Positions 8,074-16,998 of a stretch of 58,838 nt of DNA are shown here, piece by piece (positions within the stretch are counted from its first letter, which is position 1; each line of letters opens with the position of its first letter). This DNA is from Spirochaetaceae bacterium (GTDB lineage Bacteria > Spirochaetota > Spirochaetia > Treponematales > Breznakiellaceae). The position numbers and the translations under genes were made by a program. The DNA is taken from assembly GCA_031279015.1 (NCBI GenBank), contig JAITJI010000006.1, forward strand, positions 1 to 58,838, written 5' to 3'. Below the pieces are notes generated by a model that had not been told where the DNA came from, did not search any database, and saw only the letters and a list, made by a program, of their open reading frames with translations.

Positions 8074-8555
8074 TCCGCATCGGCCTGGGCCGGGATCTGC
8101 ACCGGCTGGCGCCGGGGCGTCCCTTCCGTTTGGGGGGAGTTGAATTATCCGCAAATTTTGGGGAATTGGGCCATTCCGATGGGGATGTGCTGGCCCACGC
8201 CGTTACTGACGCCCTTCTTGGCGCCGTAGGCATAGGAGATATCGGTGAGTTCTTTCCCCCTTCGGACCCGCAGTGGAAGGACGCTGATTCCCTGGAACTG
8301 CTCAAATCCGCCTTTGCCCGGGTAAAGGCTCTGGGCTGGAGTATTGTCAACCTGGACACCGTGATTATTTGTGAAAAACCCCGGGTGCTCCCCTACAGGG
8401 AGGCGATTCGGGCATCCCTGGCCTCGGCCCTGGGAATCTCCGCGGAGGCGGTTTTTGTGAAGGGGAAAACCAACGAGACCCTGGGACCGGCGGGGGAAGG
8501 TCTTGCGGTTGAGGCATTGGCTGTGGCTCTGCTGGAAAAGAACGGAGACAGTTGA
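8070..8555 (+). CDS. ispF: 2-C-methyl-D-erythritol 2,4-cyclodiphosphate synthase (IspF)
   Basis: Cyclises CDP-ME 2-phosphate to MEcPP in the non-mevalonate pathway; a zinc-dependent homotrimer. Metal ligands are visible in GRDLHRL (D and H) and in DVLAHAVTDALLGA (H). GDIGEFFPPSDP and the C-terminal VKGKTNETLGPAGEG are family signatures. 161 residues, the usual length. It overlaps ispD by four bases and nth by one base, so the three are translated in series. In many bacteria ispD and ispF are fused; here they are separate but overlapping. Confidence 0.96.
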   Translation: MIRIGLGRDLHRLAPGRPFRLGGVELSANFGELGHSDGDVLAHAVTDALLGAVGIGDIGEFFPPSDPQWKDADSLELLKSAFARVKALGWSIVNLDTVIICEKPRVLPYREAIRASLASALGISAEAVFVKGKTNETLGPAGEGLAVEALAVALLEKNGDS

Positions 8556-9280
8556 TGACCGGCTGGAAAACAATCATGAAAGCTCTGGAATCCTGGCGGA
8601 AAAATCTGCCCCCGTCGCAGGGCGGAGATGGGGCCGGTGGACAGGCAAAGGGCGATCCGAACCTTGGGGCAGCCGATCCCTCGGTGACCACCATTGCGGA
8701 ACGGTACAAACAGGCTCCCTGGGCGGTTCTGGTTTCCACCATCATCAGCCTCCGAACCAAGGATGAGGTAACCCTGGTAAGCTCCAGGCGGCTGCTGGAA
8801 CGGAGCCCCAGTCCGGAATCCCTCCTGGCGCTGCCGGATGGGGAAGTGGAACGGCTCATCTATCCTGCGGGCTTTTACCGGACCAAGGCGGCAAACCTGA
8901 GAAAAATCGCCGCCGTCCTCCTGGAAAGGTACGATGGCCAGGTACCGGCGGACATGGACACCCTCCTTGCCCTGCCGGGGGTTGGAAGAAAAACCGCCAA
9001 CCTGGTACTCATTGAGGCCTTTGACATGGACGGAATCTGTGTGGATACCCATGTACACCGGATCAGCAACCGTCAGGGCTGGCTGGGGGAGGCGGGTTCA
9101 AAGAGTCCTGACGAAACGGAAGCCATTTTACGCAGGGTCCTGCCCCGCAAATACTGGAAGGGGATCAACTCCCTGTTGGTCCTCTACGGCCAGCGGATCT
9201 GCCGTCCCATAAGCCCCTACTGTTCCCGCTGTGTAATCGCTTGTGGCTGCGCCCGCCGGGGGGTGGAGAGGAGCCGCTAA
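8555..9280 (+). CDS. nth: Endonuclease III (DNA glycosylase/AP lyase)
   Basis: Removes oxidised pyrimidines and cleaves the abasic site. The helix-hairpin-helix LPGVGRKTANLVL holds the catalytic Lys (about residue 146), and VDTHVHRISNR holds the catalytic Asp (about 164). The iron-sulfur loop is perfect, C-x6-C-x2-C-x5-C in CRPISPYCSRC...C (Cys 216, 223, 226, 232). The early segment reads STIISLRTKDEVT, closer to the archaeal/eukaryotic NTH style than to the common SAQTTD. A hydrophilic insert of about 20 residues (GGDGAGGQAKGDPNLG) sits near the N-terminus. I chose the ATG at 8555, which overlaps the ispF TGA, with CGGAGA upstream. Last gene of the carD-isp cluster. Confidence 0.95.
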   Translation: MTGWKTIMKALESWRKNLPPSQGGDGAGGQAKGDPNLGAADPSVTTIAERYKQAPWAVLVSTIISLRTKDEVTLVSSRRLLERSPSPESLLALPDGEVERLIYPAGFYRTKAANLRKIAAVLLERYDGQVPADMDTLLALPGVGRKTANLVLIEAFDMDGICVDTHVHRISNRQGWLGEAGSKSPDETEAILRRVLPRKYWKGINSLLVLYGQRICRPISPYCSRCVIACGCARRGVERSR

Positions 9281-9345
9281 CCCGGAACGCAGACCAGGGC
9301 CCGGTTCCGGCAGCATTGAGAATCTTCCGGCCGCCCAATCCCTGA

Positions 9346-11682
9346 TCACTGCCAGCCGCCGCTTAAGGCGGCATCATCAGTATCTAATCCGACACTGACA
9401 TCTGCGGTGATGTCCCGGTACTTGATATTGTCGGGGGAATCGTCGGTGTAGACATACGCTACATGACCAAAGCCATCACCATTGACAGCGACATTACCGT
9501 TGGCTGAATCATCCGATCCGTAGATGATGCCGCCGAAGGATGATTTTTTTAAGACCCCCATACTATAAATGTATATCCCGCCGCCATAGTTTGCGACGTT
9601 ACCGCTCATTGTTCCGTCGTTCATGATAAATTTACCACTGTCGTTTACAAAGACTCCTCCGCCGGCAATAACAGCTATACTGTCGGCGGCCTTATTATTT
9701 TTGATTTCCCCCCCCTCCATGGTGAAGGACCCGTATACAAATACACCGGCTCCGCAGGATATATTTTCCAATGAGGTCTGGGGCGTGTTCAGGATATTGG
9801 CGCTGATCTCGCCGCCATACATGATAAAGTCCCCAATAGCTAATATGCCGCCGCCATAGGCAGAAGTTTTTGCGGATGAGAGGGTGTTTCCGTTTACCTT
9901 TCCACCGATCATAGATATCTCACCCTCTGCATATATCCCTCCGCCGTAGAGTATCTCAGAGGAGGATGAGGATACGATATTGTTGCTGATCTCCCCGCCT
10001 TCCAGTATCAAAATAGTATCTTTTGCCAGAAACACCCCGCCGCCATAGGCGGCGCTTATTGTGGATGAAGCGGTATTTCCGCTCACCATTCCGCCGCTTA
10101 TAAGCAAACTGCCTGCCGAATACACCCCGCCGCCGCCGGATATATACTTTGCAGCGGTAGTAGACACCTTGTTATCACTGATCTCGCCATTTTTCATGAT
10201 AAAGGCGCTGGCCGTATATACCCCGCCGCCATAGGCGGAAGATTTTATGGCGGAAGCGGTATTGCCGCTGATCTTTCCGTTGTTTAAGGTAAAGATACCA
10301 TCGACGGAGACCCCGCCTCCGTATGCCACGTATGAAGCTCCGGATTCAACTGTATTTCCGCTGATCTCCCCGCCGTTCATCACAAAGGTGGCTGCATCGC
10401 CTATATAGACGCCGCCTCCAAAGGGAGAGTAGGCCGAAGACTTGACCGTGTTCCTGCTGATCTTTCCGCCGTTCATGATAAAGGTTGCATCTTTATAAAC
10501 ATAGACTCCGCCGCCATAGGCGGAACGGTTATTGGTCGTCACAATGTTCCCGCTGATCTCTCCCCCCTCCATGATGAAGGTGCCGGACACGTAGATGCCG
10601 CCGCCCTGGGAATTAAAAAAATTGACCATGTTTTCGGTAATCTTAGCCCCTTCCTGCATCACCAGTTTGCCGCCCTGTAATACCTGAATCAGGGCTTTGG
10701 TGTTGCTCTCCGTCGTTGGGTCCCCCTTAATGGTTATCCCGGACCCAAGAACAAGGGTGACTCCGGAAGTTACCTTAAAAATAGAATCCGTTCCGTTAAG
10801 AATGATGGTCCTGTTTTCCCCGCTGCCCTTAATGGTAATGGTTATATTTGTTTGGTTGGTATAGGAAAGTTCAACCGGAAGAAGGGTTTCATCGCCGGTT
10901 AATTCGATGGTATAGACCCCATCGGTTTTGGCGTTACTCTTCAGCCACTTCAGGGCATTGGAAAGACCGGTCTCGGGTACTACGGACTCCTCCGGCCGGG
11001 CGGGGGTTGTAATGGATTTCACCTCTGATTTATCGCTTTCCTTGTTGCCACTTATGGCGCTTATCTGGTAGTAATAGGTGGTCCCCGGCTTTACCGTCAG
11101 GTCGGTATAGGAAGCTTCACGGGGGGTACCAATGAGGGTATACCCTTCGGGTGTATCTGCCCCCTCGGCCCGGTACAGGTAATAGAAATCGGCCAGGACA
11201 GTTTCCCAGGACAGATCAACCCTCTCAGGGGAATTGGCAACCGCCTCAGCGATCTGTGGGATCGACAACTCGTCGCCGGAATCCCCCCCCCCCACGGGGG
11301 GAGTCTTCGCACTTTTGGTTTCTGAGGCCTCGCTCCAGCCGCCGCTGTTGCCGGCCCGGACCAAAACATAGTAGGTGGTATTGGCCGTTAAATCCGTAAT
11401 ATCCACACTCCGGTTGTTCCCCGATGAAACGGTGTCGCTACTGGCTACCGGCAGGGTATTGGTTAAGGCGTCCGCCTGGGTTCCATAGGCGATTTCATAG
11501 TCGGTGGCCCCCGTAACGGCACTCCAGCTTACGGTAATGGTACTGGCCGATTTCACCAGCAATTTTATGTCGCCAGGCGCCGTCGGTACCGGCAGGCTGA
11601 TACCTTTACACCCTGCAAACACCAGCGCCAGCAAAACAGCAAACTCCCTTACCAATTCTCCATGTCTCCAGCCATTCCTCAT
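9346..11682 (-). CDS. Lipoprotein with fibronectin-III domains and a beta-helix repeat stalk
   Basis: A 778-residue surface or periplasmic protein. The N-terminus has a hydrophobic leader ending in a lipobox, LALVFAGC, so the protein is probably lipidated. Two fibronectin type III domains follow (about residues 30-130, with STITVSWSAVTGATDYEIAY, and about 140-230, with RVDLSWETVLADFYYLYRAE). After a linker come at least eleven copies of a roughly 30-residue unit, GGGVYV...F-MNGGEISGN, ending near the C-terminus. Such GG-[IV]-Y / GGEISGN repeats are typical of right-handed beta-helix (polymorphic-membrane-protein-like) stalks. No catalytic residues are apparent; adhesion is a plausible but unproven role. 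It converges with nth. Confidence 0.85.
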   Translation of the reverse strand: MRNGWRHGELVREFAVLLALVFAGCKGISLPVPTAPGDIKLLVKSASTITVSWSAVTGATDYEIAYGTQADALTNTLPVASSDTVSSGNNRSVDITDLTANTTYYVLVRAGNSGGWSEASETKSAKTPPVGGGDSGDELSIPQIAEAVANSPERVDLSWETVLADFYYLYRAEGADTPEGYTLIGTPREASYTDLTVKPGTTYYYQISAISGNKESDKSEVKSITTPARPEESVVPETGLSNALKWLKSNAKTDGVYTIELTGDETLLPVELSYTNQTNITITIKGSGENRTIILNGTDSIFKVTSGVTLVLGSGITIKGDPTTESNTKALIQVLQGGKLVMQEGAKITENMVNFFNSQGGGIYVSGTFIMEGGEISGNIVTTNNRSAYGGGVYVYKDATFIMNGGKISRNTVKSSAYSPFGGGVYIGDAATFVMNGGEISGNTVESGASYVAYGGGVSVDGIFTLNNGKISGNTASAIKSSAYGGGVYTASAFIMKNGEISDNKVSTTAAKYISGGGGVYSAGSLLISGGMVSGNTASSTISAAYGGGVFLAKDTILILEGGEISNNIVSSSSSEILYGGGIYAEGEISMIGGKVNGNTLSSAKTSAYGGGILAIGDFIMYGGEISANILNTPQTSLENISCGAGVFVYGSFTMEGGEIKNNKAADSIAVIAGGGVFVNDSGKFIMNDGTMSGNVANYGGGIYIYSMGVLKKSSFGGIIYGSDDSANGNVAVNGDGFGHVAYVYTDDSPDNIKYRDITADVSVGLDTDDAALSGGWQ
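9545..10620 (-). repeat. Eleven-copy ~90-bp coding repeat (beta-helix units)
   Basis: The gene section encoding the beta-helix consists of about eleven degenerate units of 26-34 codons, each with a GGGVY start and a GGEISGN core. On the plus strand the recurring words are CCGCCGCCATAGGC and CTGATCTCCCCGCC. Units differ mostly in the variable loops between GN and the next GGG. Confidence 0.8.
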
Positions 11683-11816
11683 GTTTTATACTCCCTCTAC
11701 TACCAAACCTATATGACATGCTTCCGGGCACCGGTTTATACCTGGGTTGGTCAGGATACAATCCCATAGAAGCCCTAAAACTGGTAATCCCCCAGCTATA
11801 AAAATTTGTTGATACA

Positions 11817-11837
11817 TGAGGCTGTTTTAAAGCCTCA
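11817..11837 (-). terminator. Hairpin between hflX and the beta-helix lipoprotein gene
   Basis: TGAGGCT (11817-11823) pairs perfectly with AGCCTCA (11831-11837). Reading on the minus strand, it comes after hflX and before the lipoprotein gene and is followed at a distance by TTTTTA, so it may act as a weak terminator. Nothing else recognisable was seen in the 298-base spacer 11683-11980. Confidence 0.35.
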
Positions 11838-11980
11838 AGTAAACAACAACTTTAAATTAAGAGAAAAAGCAGGCCTTGGACCGCTTTTTCGGAAGCCGGT
11901 CTCACCGGGAACAAAATTCCCGCGCTAACCGGATTTTGAAACTGACTCATTTTAATTAAAATACAAAATATTCCTCTTTT

Positions 11981-13201
11981 TTACAAGAACTTATCTTTCT
12001 GCGGGCTTCCCGGACCGGCGCCATCCGGAACCCCGGAAACCCCAAGGTCTCTTCCGGTGGGACCGCCGGCCCGCCGGGCAGCGAAGATTCCCCCTATTCG
12101 CGCCTCAAGTTCGTTGATGCCCCGGCGATCCCGGCTTGAAACGGAGATGCTGCCAGGGTAGCGTTTCTGCAGAGCCGTCAGGGTTGCCGGCCCGGTCTGA
12201 TTTTCCGGGGCATCCAAAAGATCCGCCTTGTTCAGGAGAATAATCATGGGAATCTGTTGGGCCCCCAGATCCCGAAGGACCCCCATGGTGGTCTCGTAGT
12301 ACCTTTCCGCCTCGGCGTCAGACGCGTCAAGCACGTGGAGCAGGAGCGCCGCCCGGGACACCTCTTCCAGGGTTGACCGGAAAGCGTCTATCAAACAGTG
12401 GGGTAGCTGCCGGATAAAGCCCACCGTATCGGTTACAAGGAAAGGGGCAGTGCCCTCCGGCTTGCAGATCCGGGTAGTAGCGTCCAGGGTAGCAAAAAGT
12501 TTATCCTCCACCAGTACATCCGAGTGGGTCAGGGCGTTGAGGAGGGAGGATTTTCCTGCATTGGTATACCCCACCAGGGCGCAAACCGGCATACCCGCCT
12601 TTTCCCGCTTCTTCCGCTGGACCTCCCGTTGTTTCCGGACTTGGGTGAGTTCCCCCTTTAGCCGGTCAATCCGGCTCAGCACCAACCGGCGGTCAGTTTC
12701 CAGCCTGGTTTCCCCGGACCCTCTGGTTCCGTAACGGCCGCCCCGCTGCCGGGAGAGGTCGATGTATTTATGGGTCAACCGGGGGAGGGAGTAGGAGAAG
12801 GCCGCCAAATTAACCTGAAGCTCCGCCTCCCGGGTTTTTGCCCGGGTGGAAAATATCCTGATGATCAGTTCCTGCCGATCAATGGCGGAGATGCCGGTCA
12901 GGGCCTCCCAGTTGCGCTGCCGGGAGGGACTGATATCCTGATCAAAGATCAGGCAATCCGCCTGTAAAAGGGCGGCCTTTTCCGCCAGTTCCCGGGCCTT
13001 TCCGGAGCCCATGCCGAATTTTTGGTTACTTTCCCGGACAAAGACCATCTCCCGGGCGGCAATTTCAAGTCCCAGGCTCTTTGCCAGTCCGGCCAGCTCA
13101 TCGGAAAGGGAAGCGGATAGGGCTTGGGAAACGGAGGCATTGCGAATGCCAATCAGGAAGGCCCGTTTCGGTTTGTCATCGGTTTCATATAAGTTCCGCA
13201 T
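11981..13201 (-). CDS. hflX: Ribosome-associated GTPase HflX
   Basis: A GTPase that binds and splits stalled ribosomes under stress. The N-terminal HflX domain contains FGMGSGKARELAE and IFDQDISPSRQRNWE, the latter matching the family D-x-DLSP-x-Q-x-RN-x-E signature. A coiled-coil linker carries RYGTRGSGETRLETDRR. The G domain has G1 GYTNAGKSSLLNAL (about residue 211), G2/G3 FATLDATTR and TDTVGFIRQLPHCLIDAF, and G4 LNKADLL. The 406-residue length is normal. The ATG at 13201 is preceded by AT-rich DNA with a GATAAT -10-like element. It is divergent from the membrane protein at 13513. Confidence 0.95.
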   Translation of the reverse strand: MRNLYETDDKPKRAFLIGIRNASVSQALSASLSDELAGLAKSLGLEIAAREMVFVRESNQKFGMGSGKARELAEKAALLQADCLIFDQDISPSRQRNWEALTGISAIDRQELIIRIFSTRAKTREAELQVNLAAFSYSLPRLTHKYIDLSRQRGGRYGTRGSGETRLETDRRLVLSRIDRLKGELTQVRKQREVQRKKREKAGMPVCALVGYTNAGKSSLLNALTHSDVLVEDKLFATLDATTRICKPEGTAPFLVTDTVGFIRQLPHCLIDAFRSTLEEVSRAALLLHVLDASDAEAERYYETTMGVLRDLGAQQIPMIILLNKADLLDAPENQTGPATLTALQKRYPGSISVSSRDRRGINELEARIGGIFAARRAGGPTGRDLGVSGVPDGAGPGSPQKDKFL

Positions 13202-13512
13202 ACTATCAGTATTATCAATTTAAAAATAATTAAAAGGTTCCGGCAATTTCAAGGTGTATTTTGAGCTATTCCAGGTAAAAAACAAAACTAAAATGCCGAT
13301 AATTGAACATACCCGTGGCGTATAGGGTAAAAAACGCAGTTTCGTCGGACTTCGTTTATTTGGACTTTGCTTATTCAGATGTTTGTCCCTTTGGATTCTT
13401 ATCTGAAAGCGCCGGTGGAAGGTTGAGGCTTAATATTGTCCGGTCATGCTGTTTCTTATGCGGGTCCCTGGTTGAAGGGGTATGTTTTTATATGTTTACA
13501 GGATTGTAGGTT
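13202..13512. other. Divergent intergenic region (hflX / membrane protein)
   Basis: 311 bases without a convincing gene. The hflX-proximal part is AT-rich, with GATAAT (minus, 13211-13216) as a possible -10. An open frame at 13303-13509 (68 codons, Cys- and Phe-rich, no ribosome-binding site) looks accidental. No dyad or riboswitch was recognised. Confidence 0.5.
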
Positions 13513-15690
13513 GTGACGGTATCCCATAAGGCAGCCTTAAGTCTCCTTTTAGCGATACTCTTCTTTGCCGGGTTTGCGGTTTTGGCATTTACCGGGTTGT
13601 TTGATTTTATAGAAACCCGGTTTTACAACCCCTCCGTTTCCCGGGCATTGCGCCGGGAAACAGACCAGGATGCAACGGTAATAGGGGCCTTTCTCGGGGA
13701 ACTCCAGGACCGTTTTGCCGCCACCCTTAGGGACGAGGTGGTACGGCGCAGCTTCCTTCCCAATCAGAGCGCCGAAGATATCTTTGAACGATCCCGCCTA
13801 TACGGTATCCTCCTGGAATCCCAAAGCGGCCTGCAATCGGTACGTTTTATTGATGCCGGAGGATCCCGTATCCACTATTCCACCTATACCCCGGACATCC
13901 TGCGGCAGGACAGCCGGTCGGTGACATACCGGAACTATGGCGCCGGTTCTGCCGGAGAAAACCTCCCCTCCTTCCTTCCCTATGACCGGGTAGCGGTTCC
14001 TGACAAGGGAAGCCCGAAAATAACTCCGGACCGGCAGGGAGAACGGCTTATCTTCTCCCATCCTTTCTACGATAATATGGACGTGTACCGGGGAACCGCA
14101 CTGTTTTCCCTGTCCGTCCGGGCCATATCGGAACGGCTCATCAGTGAAAGACGGATCAGAATTGGAGAGGATATTTCCGTCATTGAGGCGCCTCCGGGGC
14201 TGATCTTCCGGTTGCCCCAGAACGGCAGGGAGCTTCTGTTCCAGCTTATTGCATCGATTCCCGATACGGATCTAAGGGATATTATCAATCTAAGCCCCAG
14301 CGACATGAAACTCAGCCTTGCCCTTATATCATCCAGAACCGATCAGGACATATTTGTTGGCCGCCTGGTGGATGAGAGTCTCTTTTTATTTCCCGGGACG
14401 ATGAAATTTATTCTCCTGGTCTCCTTTTTAATTACCGTCTATTTGACCATCTTCCTGCTGTTCAATCTCAGCCAGGATCCTATGACCATTGTCAAGAACC
14501 GTATCCAAACCCTCCAGACAACCATGATAGACGAGTATTGCAGCCGTAAAGAGGGGTTTGACTGGAACCGTTGGACCCGGGAACTGGAACAACGCCGTGA
14601 GGAAGTCCGGACTGAAATCAAGGCTGATATACACCTCCGGCTAAAGAAAGCCCTGGAAAAGGAAATCGACGCCTATATTGATACCGCATGGAATGAACTT
14701 ATGGCGATCATCAGGAGCCGTATCGGCATCACCGCCGCTCAGATGGACGAGGCCAGACTCCAGGAGATAGTAAACCGGGTTCTTGAGGCTACGGCCAGCC
14801 GTATTTACCCCAAGGCGGTATATTCCCCAACAGACAGGAGTCCATCGATCAAGAAAGAGGTAGAGGATTACACCGAAGCAGAAGCGGTTGAAATAGTGGA
14901 TACGGAAGCCGCAGGAGGTATACAATATATAATGGGTAATTATCCGGAACAGGTAGAAGGCGCGCAAGCGGCGAAGATTCTGGATAAAATAGTAGCGCTA
15001 AAAGAGGTTGAAGTTATGCAAAAAGTACCCCCTAATCATGAGGCGCCGGAAAAAGCGCAATGGGGCGTGGAACCAGAGGAACTCGAAGAAATCGAGGAAC
15101 TCGAAGAGCTTAAAGGGCCGGAGGAACCGGGAAAAGCGAAAAATCCTGAAATTCCGGCCGACTTTTCGGAGGATACGGAAGGGGAAGCCGCTATCAGCCT
15201 GGCCAGTCAGATTGAGTTCAGCCCCCTGCCGGAGCCAGAAACCCCGGTGGAAGAGCCTCTGACCGAACTGGAAATTGTCTCCCCCTTTGACACCATGCTT
15301 TCCCAGTTTATGGACGATTCGGAGGAGGAAGAGGATTCCCTTTCAAACGGAGATACGGAGTTGGCCGAAGAAAACGCCGGCACGGAATCGAAGGAAGAAA
15401 AAAAAAATTCTCCGGTAAGGGAAGAGCGTCATCGAATTGATGATCTGCCCGCCGCAAGGCTGGAGATCATTGATACTAATTACCGTATGTTTCTAATAGC
15501 CAAGCCCTTTACGGCGGCATGTTCTGGCACGCCGCCGATTTTGGAAACAACCCAGCAGGGCACGATCATCGAATACCGGAACGGTGTTAACTACATCAAC
15601 CAAAAGGTCATAGAAGAAGCCGGTCCCGAAGAGCCCCCCCTGAATACCGAATTTAAAAAACTTGTCGAATCCGTTCTGAATAGTAACTAA
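13513..15690 (+). CDS. Large two-TM membrane protein with acidic cytoplasmic tail, function unknown
   Basis: 725 residues. A first membrane helix (ALSLLLAILFFAGFAVLAFT, about 8-27) is followed by an extracytoplasmic domain of about 260 residues that resembles a sensor fold (SVRFIDAGGSRIHYSTYTP), then a second helix (ILLVSFLITVYLTIFLLFNL, about 297-318). The cytoplasmic part starts with a charged coiled coil (ELEQRREEVRTEIKAD) and continues into a long, very Glu/Pro-rich segment (about 440-640, EELEEIEELEELKGPEEPGK), ending in a short ordered region (RLEIIDTNYRMFLIAKPF). No kinase, cyclase or methyl-accepting domain is present. It starts at a GTG with TAGG close upstream. I do not recognise the family; the topology suggests a signal-sensing or envelope-organising protein. 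Confidence 0.75.
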   Translation: MTVSHKAALSLLLAILFFAGFAVLAFTGLFDFIETRFYNPSVSRALRRETDQDATVIGAFLGELQDRFAATLRDEVVRRSFLPNQSAEDIFERSRLYGILLESQSGLQSVRFIDAGGSRIHYSTYTPDILRQDSRSVTYRNYGAGSAGENLPSFLPYDRVAVPDKGSPKITPDRQGERLIFSHPFYDNMDVYRGTALFSLSVRAISERLISERRIRIGEDISVIEAPPGLIFRLPQNGRELLFQLIASIPDTDLRDIINLSPSDMKLSLALISSRTDQDIFVGRLVDESLFLFPGTMKFILLVSFLITVYLTIFLLFNLSQDPMTIVKNRIQTLQTTMIDEYCSRKEGFDWNRWTRELEQRREEVRTEIKADIHLRLKKALEKEIDAYIDTAWNELMAIIRSRIGITAAQMDEARLQEIVNRVLEATASRIYPKAVYSPTDRSPSIKKEVEDYTEAEAVEIVDTEAAGGIQYIMGNYPEQVEGAQAAKILDKIVALKEVEVMQKVPPNHEAPEKAQWGVEPEELEEIEELEELKGPEEPGKAKNPEIPADFSEDTEGEAAISLASQIEFSPLPEPETPVEEPLTELEIVSPFDTMLSQFMDDSEEEEDSLSNGDTELAEENAGTESKEEKKNSPVREERHRIDDLPAARLEIIDTNYRMFLIAKPFTAACSGTPPILETTQQGTIIEYRNGVNYINQKVIEEAGPEEPPLNTEFKKLVESVLNSN

Positions 15691-15760
15691 AACACCTGTC
15701 CCCTGTACCAAATCCTGTATAAATAAAGTATACCCCTACTCACCGCTCCGGAAAAGCTTT

Positions 15761-16759
15761 TCAGTTCATCAGGGATTTGGGATTAATCGTCACGCCGTTC
15801 TTGTATACCGTAAAGTGCAGATGAGGACCGGTACTGACGCCCGTACTGCCCACATCGCCGATATGTTCGCCCGTTTTGACATAGGCCCCGGATTTAACCC
15901 GTATTATATTCAGATGGGCGTAGAGGGTACGGTACCCCGAATGGTGGGTAATCACCACATAATTACCGTTTGTCTCATTGGTGGTAGCGACGGTTACCCG
16001 GCCGGCCATGGCCGCTTTAACGGGGGCTCCCAGGGGAGCGCCAATATCTATCCCGGTATGAAAGTGCCTGACCCCGGTAAAGGGATGCGGCCGGTACCCA
16101 TAGGAAGAGGTAATATACCCCCGTGCGGGCCAGATAAAGAGATCCCCGTTGATTTCCTGCAGATCCGTCTGGGAAAGCCGCGCTCCGGGGAGAAACAAAC
16201 CGGAACCGGCTTTAATCGATTCAGAGAAGAGTTCGTTCGCCGTTTGAATTGCCAAAACGCTGGTACCGTGTCTTTCCGCAATGGAACCCAGGGTATCGGC
16301 GGTTTTGACCGTGTAGATGATTCCGTCCTGATTGGGAATCCGCAATGCCTGACCAATTTGCAGGAGCCGGGAATTCCTGATGTTGTTTAAGGATAACAGG
16401 GTGTCCTGGTTGAGGCCAAAATTGATGGCCAGTTCTCCAATAGTGTCTCCGGGTTTTACCGTATAGGCGGAGTAGAGCAGCATCCGGGGTTTGGAAAATT
16501 CAAGGGGTTCCGGCAATCCGCTGAGCAGGGCTTCATCTTCCCGAGGCATCTCCGGCGGATCTCCGGGGACGGCATCCTCGTAGGCCATACCAACGCCGCT
16601 TTCAGACTCAAAGAGAGCCGGACTGTTTTTCTGCGTATACGCCATGGATTTGACGGAAAAAGGATAAAAACCCAAAGCCAACACTGCATAAATCGCTATT
16701 ATTGACAGCAGGATCCACACAATGCTCCGGGAGAAAAATGCCCTTAGTCCGCCTGACAA
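15761..16759 (-). CDS. LysM-M23 peptidoglycan endopeptidase
   Basis: Membrane-anchored murein hydrolase. One N-terminal helix (SIVWILLSIIAIYAVLALGF) is followed by a low-complexity linker, two LysM domains (YTVKPGDTIGELAINFGLNQ and YTVKTADTLGSIAERHGTSV), and a C-terminal M23 (LytM) domain. The zinc site is complete: H-x3-D in HTGIDIGAPLG, and H-x-H in GPHLHFTVYKNG; the additional active-site His is in VITHHSGYRTLYAHL. 332 residues. Probably acts in cell-wall remodelling, as M23 proteins with intact zinc ligands usually do. It converges with the membrane protein at 13513. Confidence 0.93.
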   Translation of the reverse strand: MSGGLRAFFSRSIVWILLSIIAIYAVLALGFYPFSVKSMAYTQKNSPALFESESGVGMAYEDAVPGDPPEMPREDEALLSGLPEPLEFSKPRMLLYSAYTVKPGDTIGELAINFGLNQDTLLSLNNIRNSRLLQIGQALRIPNQDGIIYTVKTADTLGSIAERHGTSVLAIQTANELFSESIKAGSGLFLPGARLSQTDLQEINGDLFIWPARGYITSSYGYRPHPFTGVRHFHTGIDIGAPLGAPVKAAMAGRVTVATTNETNGNYVVITHHSGYRTLYAHLNIIRVKSGAYVKTGEHIGDVGSTGVSTGPHLHFTVYKNGVTINPKSLMN

Positions 16760-16875
16760 CTCCGTCTCCTAATAGTATAGAATGTCTAATTATATACAAA
16801 TACTCTTTCTTTGGCAATTGAAAAATACCCAATGCAGGAATTTTATATGTAACGCTATATTATGATTTCCCCTGA

Positions 16876-16904
16876 ACAACGCCTTTCGACACAACGCCTT
16901 TCGA
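16876..16904. repeat. Tandem 14-bp direct repeat
   Basis: ACAACGCCTTTCGA occurs at 16876-16889 and again at 16891-16904, one base apart. It lies in the 239-base spacer between the M23 gene and the 3' end of the response-regulator gene. Its role is unknown. Confidence 0.7.
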
Positions 16905-16998
16905 TCCCGGCGCATCAGACTATCGGATCAAAAAAAAGGCTCATCATAGATCAATCCGCACTTAACCACTTGGAAAGGAAAACCCTTGCCCGCAAATA

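Noticed and set aside
9545-10620. CRISPR array
   Set aside because: The repeats are degenerate, in frame and encode beta-helix units; there are no constant-length spacers and no cas genes.
13303-13509. 68-codon plus-strand open frame before the membrane protein
   Set aside because: No ribosome-binding site, odd Cys/Phe composition, ends three bases before the GTG start of the real gene; looks like leader DNA.
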